Assembly: GCA_029861825.1 (NCBI GenBank)
Contig: JAOTYN010000223.1
Coordinates: 1-7,029 of the forward strand
Length of the DNA: 7,029 nt
Source of the DNA: Cyclobacteriaceae bacterium
GTDB lineage: Bacteria; Bacteroidota; Bacteroidia; Cytophagales; Cyclobacteriaceae
Direction: 5' to 3'
Part shown: positions 6,553 through 7,029 of the stretch, in pieces
How the letters are laid out: each line of letters starts with the position of its first letter
How positions within the stretch are numbered: the first letter of the stretch is position 1
Position numbers and translations under genes: made by a program
The notes under the pieces: generated by a model
Told to the model about the DNA's origin: nothing
The model's input: the letters and a program-made list of their open reading frames with translations, nothing else
Database searches by the model: none

Positions 6553-6554
6553 GA

Positions 6555-6737
6555 TTACTTAATTTCTTTGTGAACGGTCATTTTATTCAGGATCGGGTTG
6601 TATTTCTTGAGCTCGATCCGGTCTGGGGTGTTCTTGCGATTCTTGGTAGTGATGTAGCGGGAAGTACCGGGCTTACCGGAATTCTTGTGCTCCGTGCACT
6701 CCAAAATTACCTGAATCCTATTTCCTTTCTTAGCCAT
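6555..6737 (-). CDS. rpmG: Large ribosomal subunit protein L33 (bL33)
   Basis: A 60-residue component of the 50S subunit near the E site. The core YITTKNRKNTPDRIELKKYNP (28-48 region) is characteristic of L33. The zinc-binding form has two CxxC pairs; here only Cys14 remains (ECTEHK), with His at the second position and Asn in YNP where zinc-binding forms have Cys, so this is a zinc-free version. The insertion NSGKPGTSR before the TTKN core is, to my knowledge, typical of Bacteroidota L33 and supports the taxonomic call. It lies 12 nt after the rpmB stop and 2 nt before the DUF4295 start, in one operon. No Shine-Dalgarno is present. Confidence 0.97.
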   Translation of the reverse strand: MAKKGNRIQVILECTEHKNSGKPGTSRYITTKNRKNTPDRIELKKYNPILNKMTVHKEIK

Positions 6738-6749
6738 GAGATTCTAATT

Positions 6750-6989
6750 TTAAACTAGTACGTTACCGTTGGCCCGAGCTTTTTTTAACACCGCGGTAAT
6801 CCCATTTTTGTTGATGGTGCGAAGCGCTGTGGAAGATACCTTAAGGGTGATCCACTTATCTTCTTCTGGAATGTAGAAGCGTTTTTTATGCAGATTGGGA
6901 TAAAACTTCCTTTTGCTTTTATTGTTAGCGTGCGAAACCTTATTCCCGCTGCGAGGCCTCTTACCAGTTATTTGACATACTCGTGACAT
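6750..6989 (-). CDS. rpmB: Large ribosomal subunit protein L28 (bL28)
   Basis: A 79-residue 50S protein. It opens with the family's invariant-looking MSRVCQITGKRPRSGN, followed by SHANNKSKRKFYPNLHKKRFYI and the C-terminal VSSTALRTINKNGITAVL. The frame stays open upstream to an ATG at 7016, but this would add nine residues (MQSILKKAT) not seen in L28 and would start at or before the likely transcription start, so I choose ATG 6989-6987. Length then matches the usual 77-80 residues. It is the first visible gene of the rpmB-rpmG-DUF4295 unit. The leader AAAGAAAGCAACG before the ATG is purine-rich without a true Shine-Dalgarno. Confidence 0.97.
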   Translation of the reverse strand: MSRVCQITGKRPRSGNKVSHANNKSKRKFYPNLHKKRFYIPEEDKWITLKVSSTALRTINKNGITAVLKKARANGNVLV

Positions 6990-7013
6990 CGTTGCTTTCT
7001 TTAAAATGGACTG

Positions 7014-7021
7014 CAAATATC
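7014..7021 (-). promoter_or_regulatory. Possible -7 promoter box for the rpmB operon
   Basis: GATATTTG (7021-7014, minus strand) matches five of six fixed bases of the Bacteroidota -7 consensus TAnnTTTG and is 24 nt before the rpmB ATG, giving a leader of about 18 nt. A run of T follows immediately upstream (7029-7023). The -33 region lies outside the window, so the promoter cannot be completed. Confidence 0.35.
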
Positions 7022-7029
7022 GAAAAAAA

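Noticed and set aside
6990..7016. Upstream ATG extending L28 by nine residues
   Set aside because: L28 begins at MSRVCQITGKRP in the family, and the upstream ATG overlaps the likely promoter region.

Overview
The window reads as an ordinary core-genome segment of a member of the Bacteroidota, most likely class Flavobacteriia. Support comes from the gene set (rpmB, rpmG, a DUF4295 small protein, ftsY, rimO, bshC), a Bacteroidota-style single-cysteine L33, a lipoprotein/barrel pair resembling DUF6452 and DUF6048, translation starts without Shine-Dalgarno sequences, and a TACTTTTG promoter box matching the Bacteroidota -7 consensus TAnnTTTG. The genus cannot be read from the sequence. I see no tRNA, rRNA, CRISPR array, insertion sequence, phage gene or attachment site.

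Layout from the right end, leftward on the minus strand: rpmB (L28), rpmG (L33) and a 51-residue DUF4295 gene form a compact ribosomal-protein operon. It ends at a clear intrinsic terminator that lies inside the 5' leader of ftsY (SRP receptor GTPase). ftsY runs convergently into a plus-strand pair of envelope genes, a lipoprotein (DUF6452-like) overlapping a secreted, probable outer-membrane barrel protein (DUF6048-like). This pair diverges from rimO (S12 methylthiotransferase, GTG start), which reads leftward. After rimO and a possible weak terminator come bshC (bacillithiol synthesis) and 5-formyltetrahydrofolate cyclo-ligase, overlapping by 8 nt. The left edge holds the N-terminal part of a secreted or lipid-anchored protein of unknown function.

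Functionally, most of the window serves ribosome composition and modification (L28, L33, DUF4295, RimO) and delivery of ribosomes to the membrane (FtsY). A thiol/folate pair and three envelope proteins of unknown role make up the rest. Coding density is very high and no non-coding stretch exceeds about 120 bases. I find no convincing new defence, mobile or biosynthetic system. The most interesting items are the terminator/promoter arrangement before ftsY, the uncharacterised lipoprotein-barrel pair, and the small DUF4295 protein.
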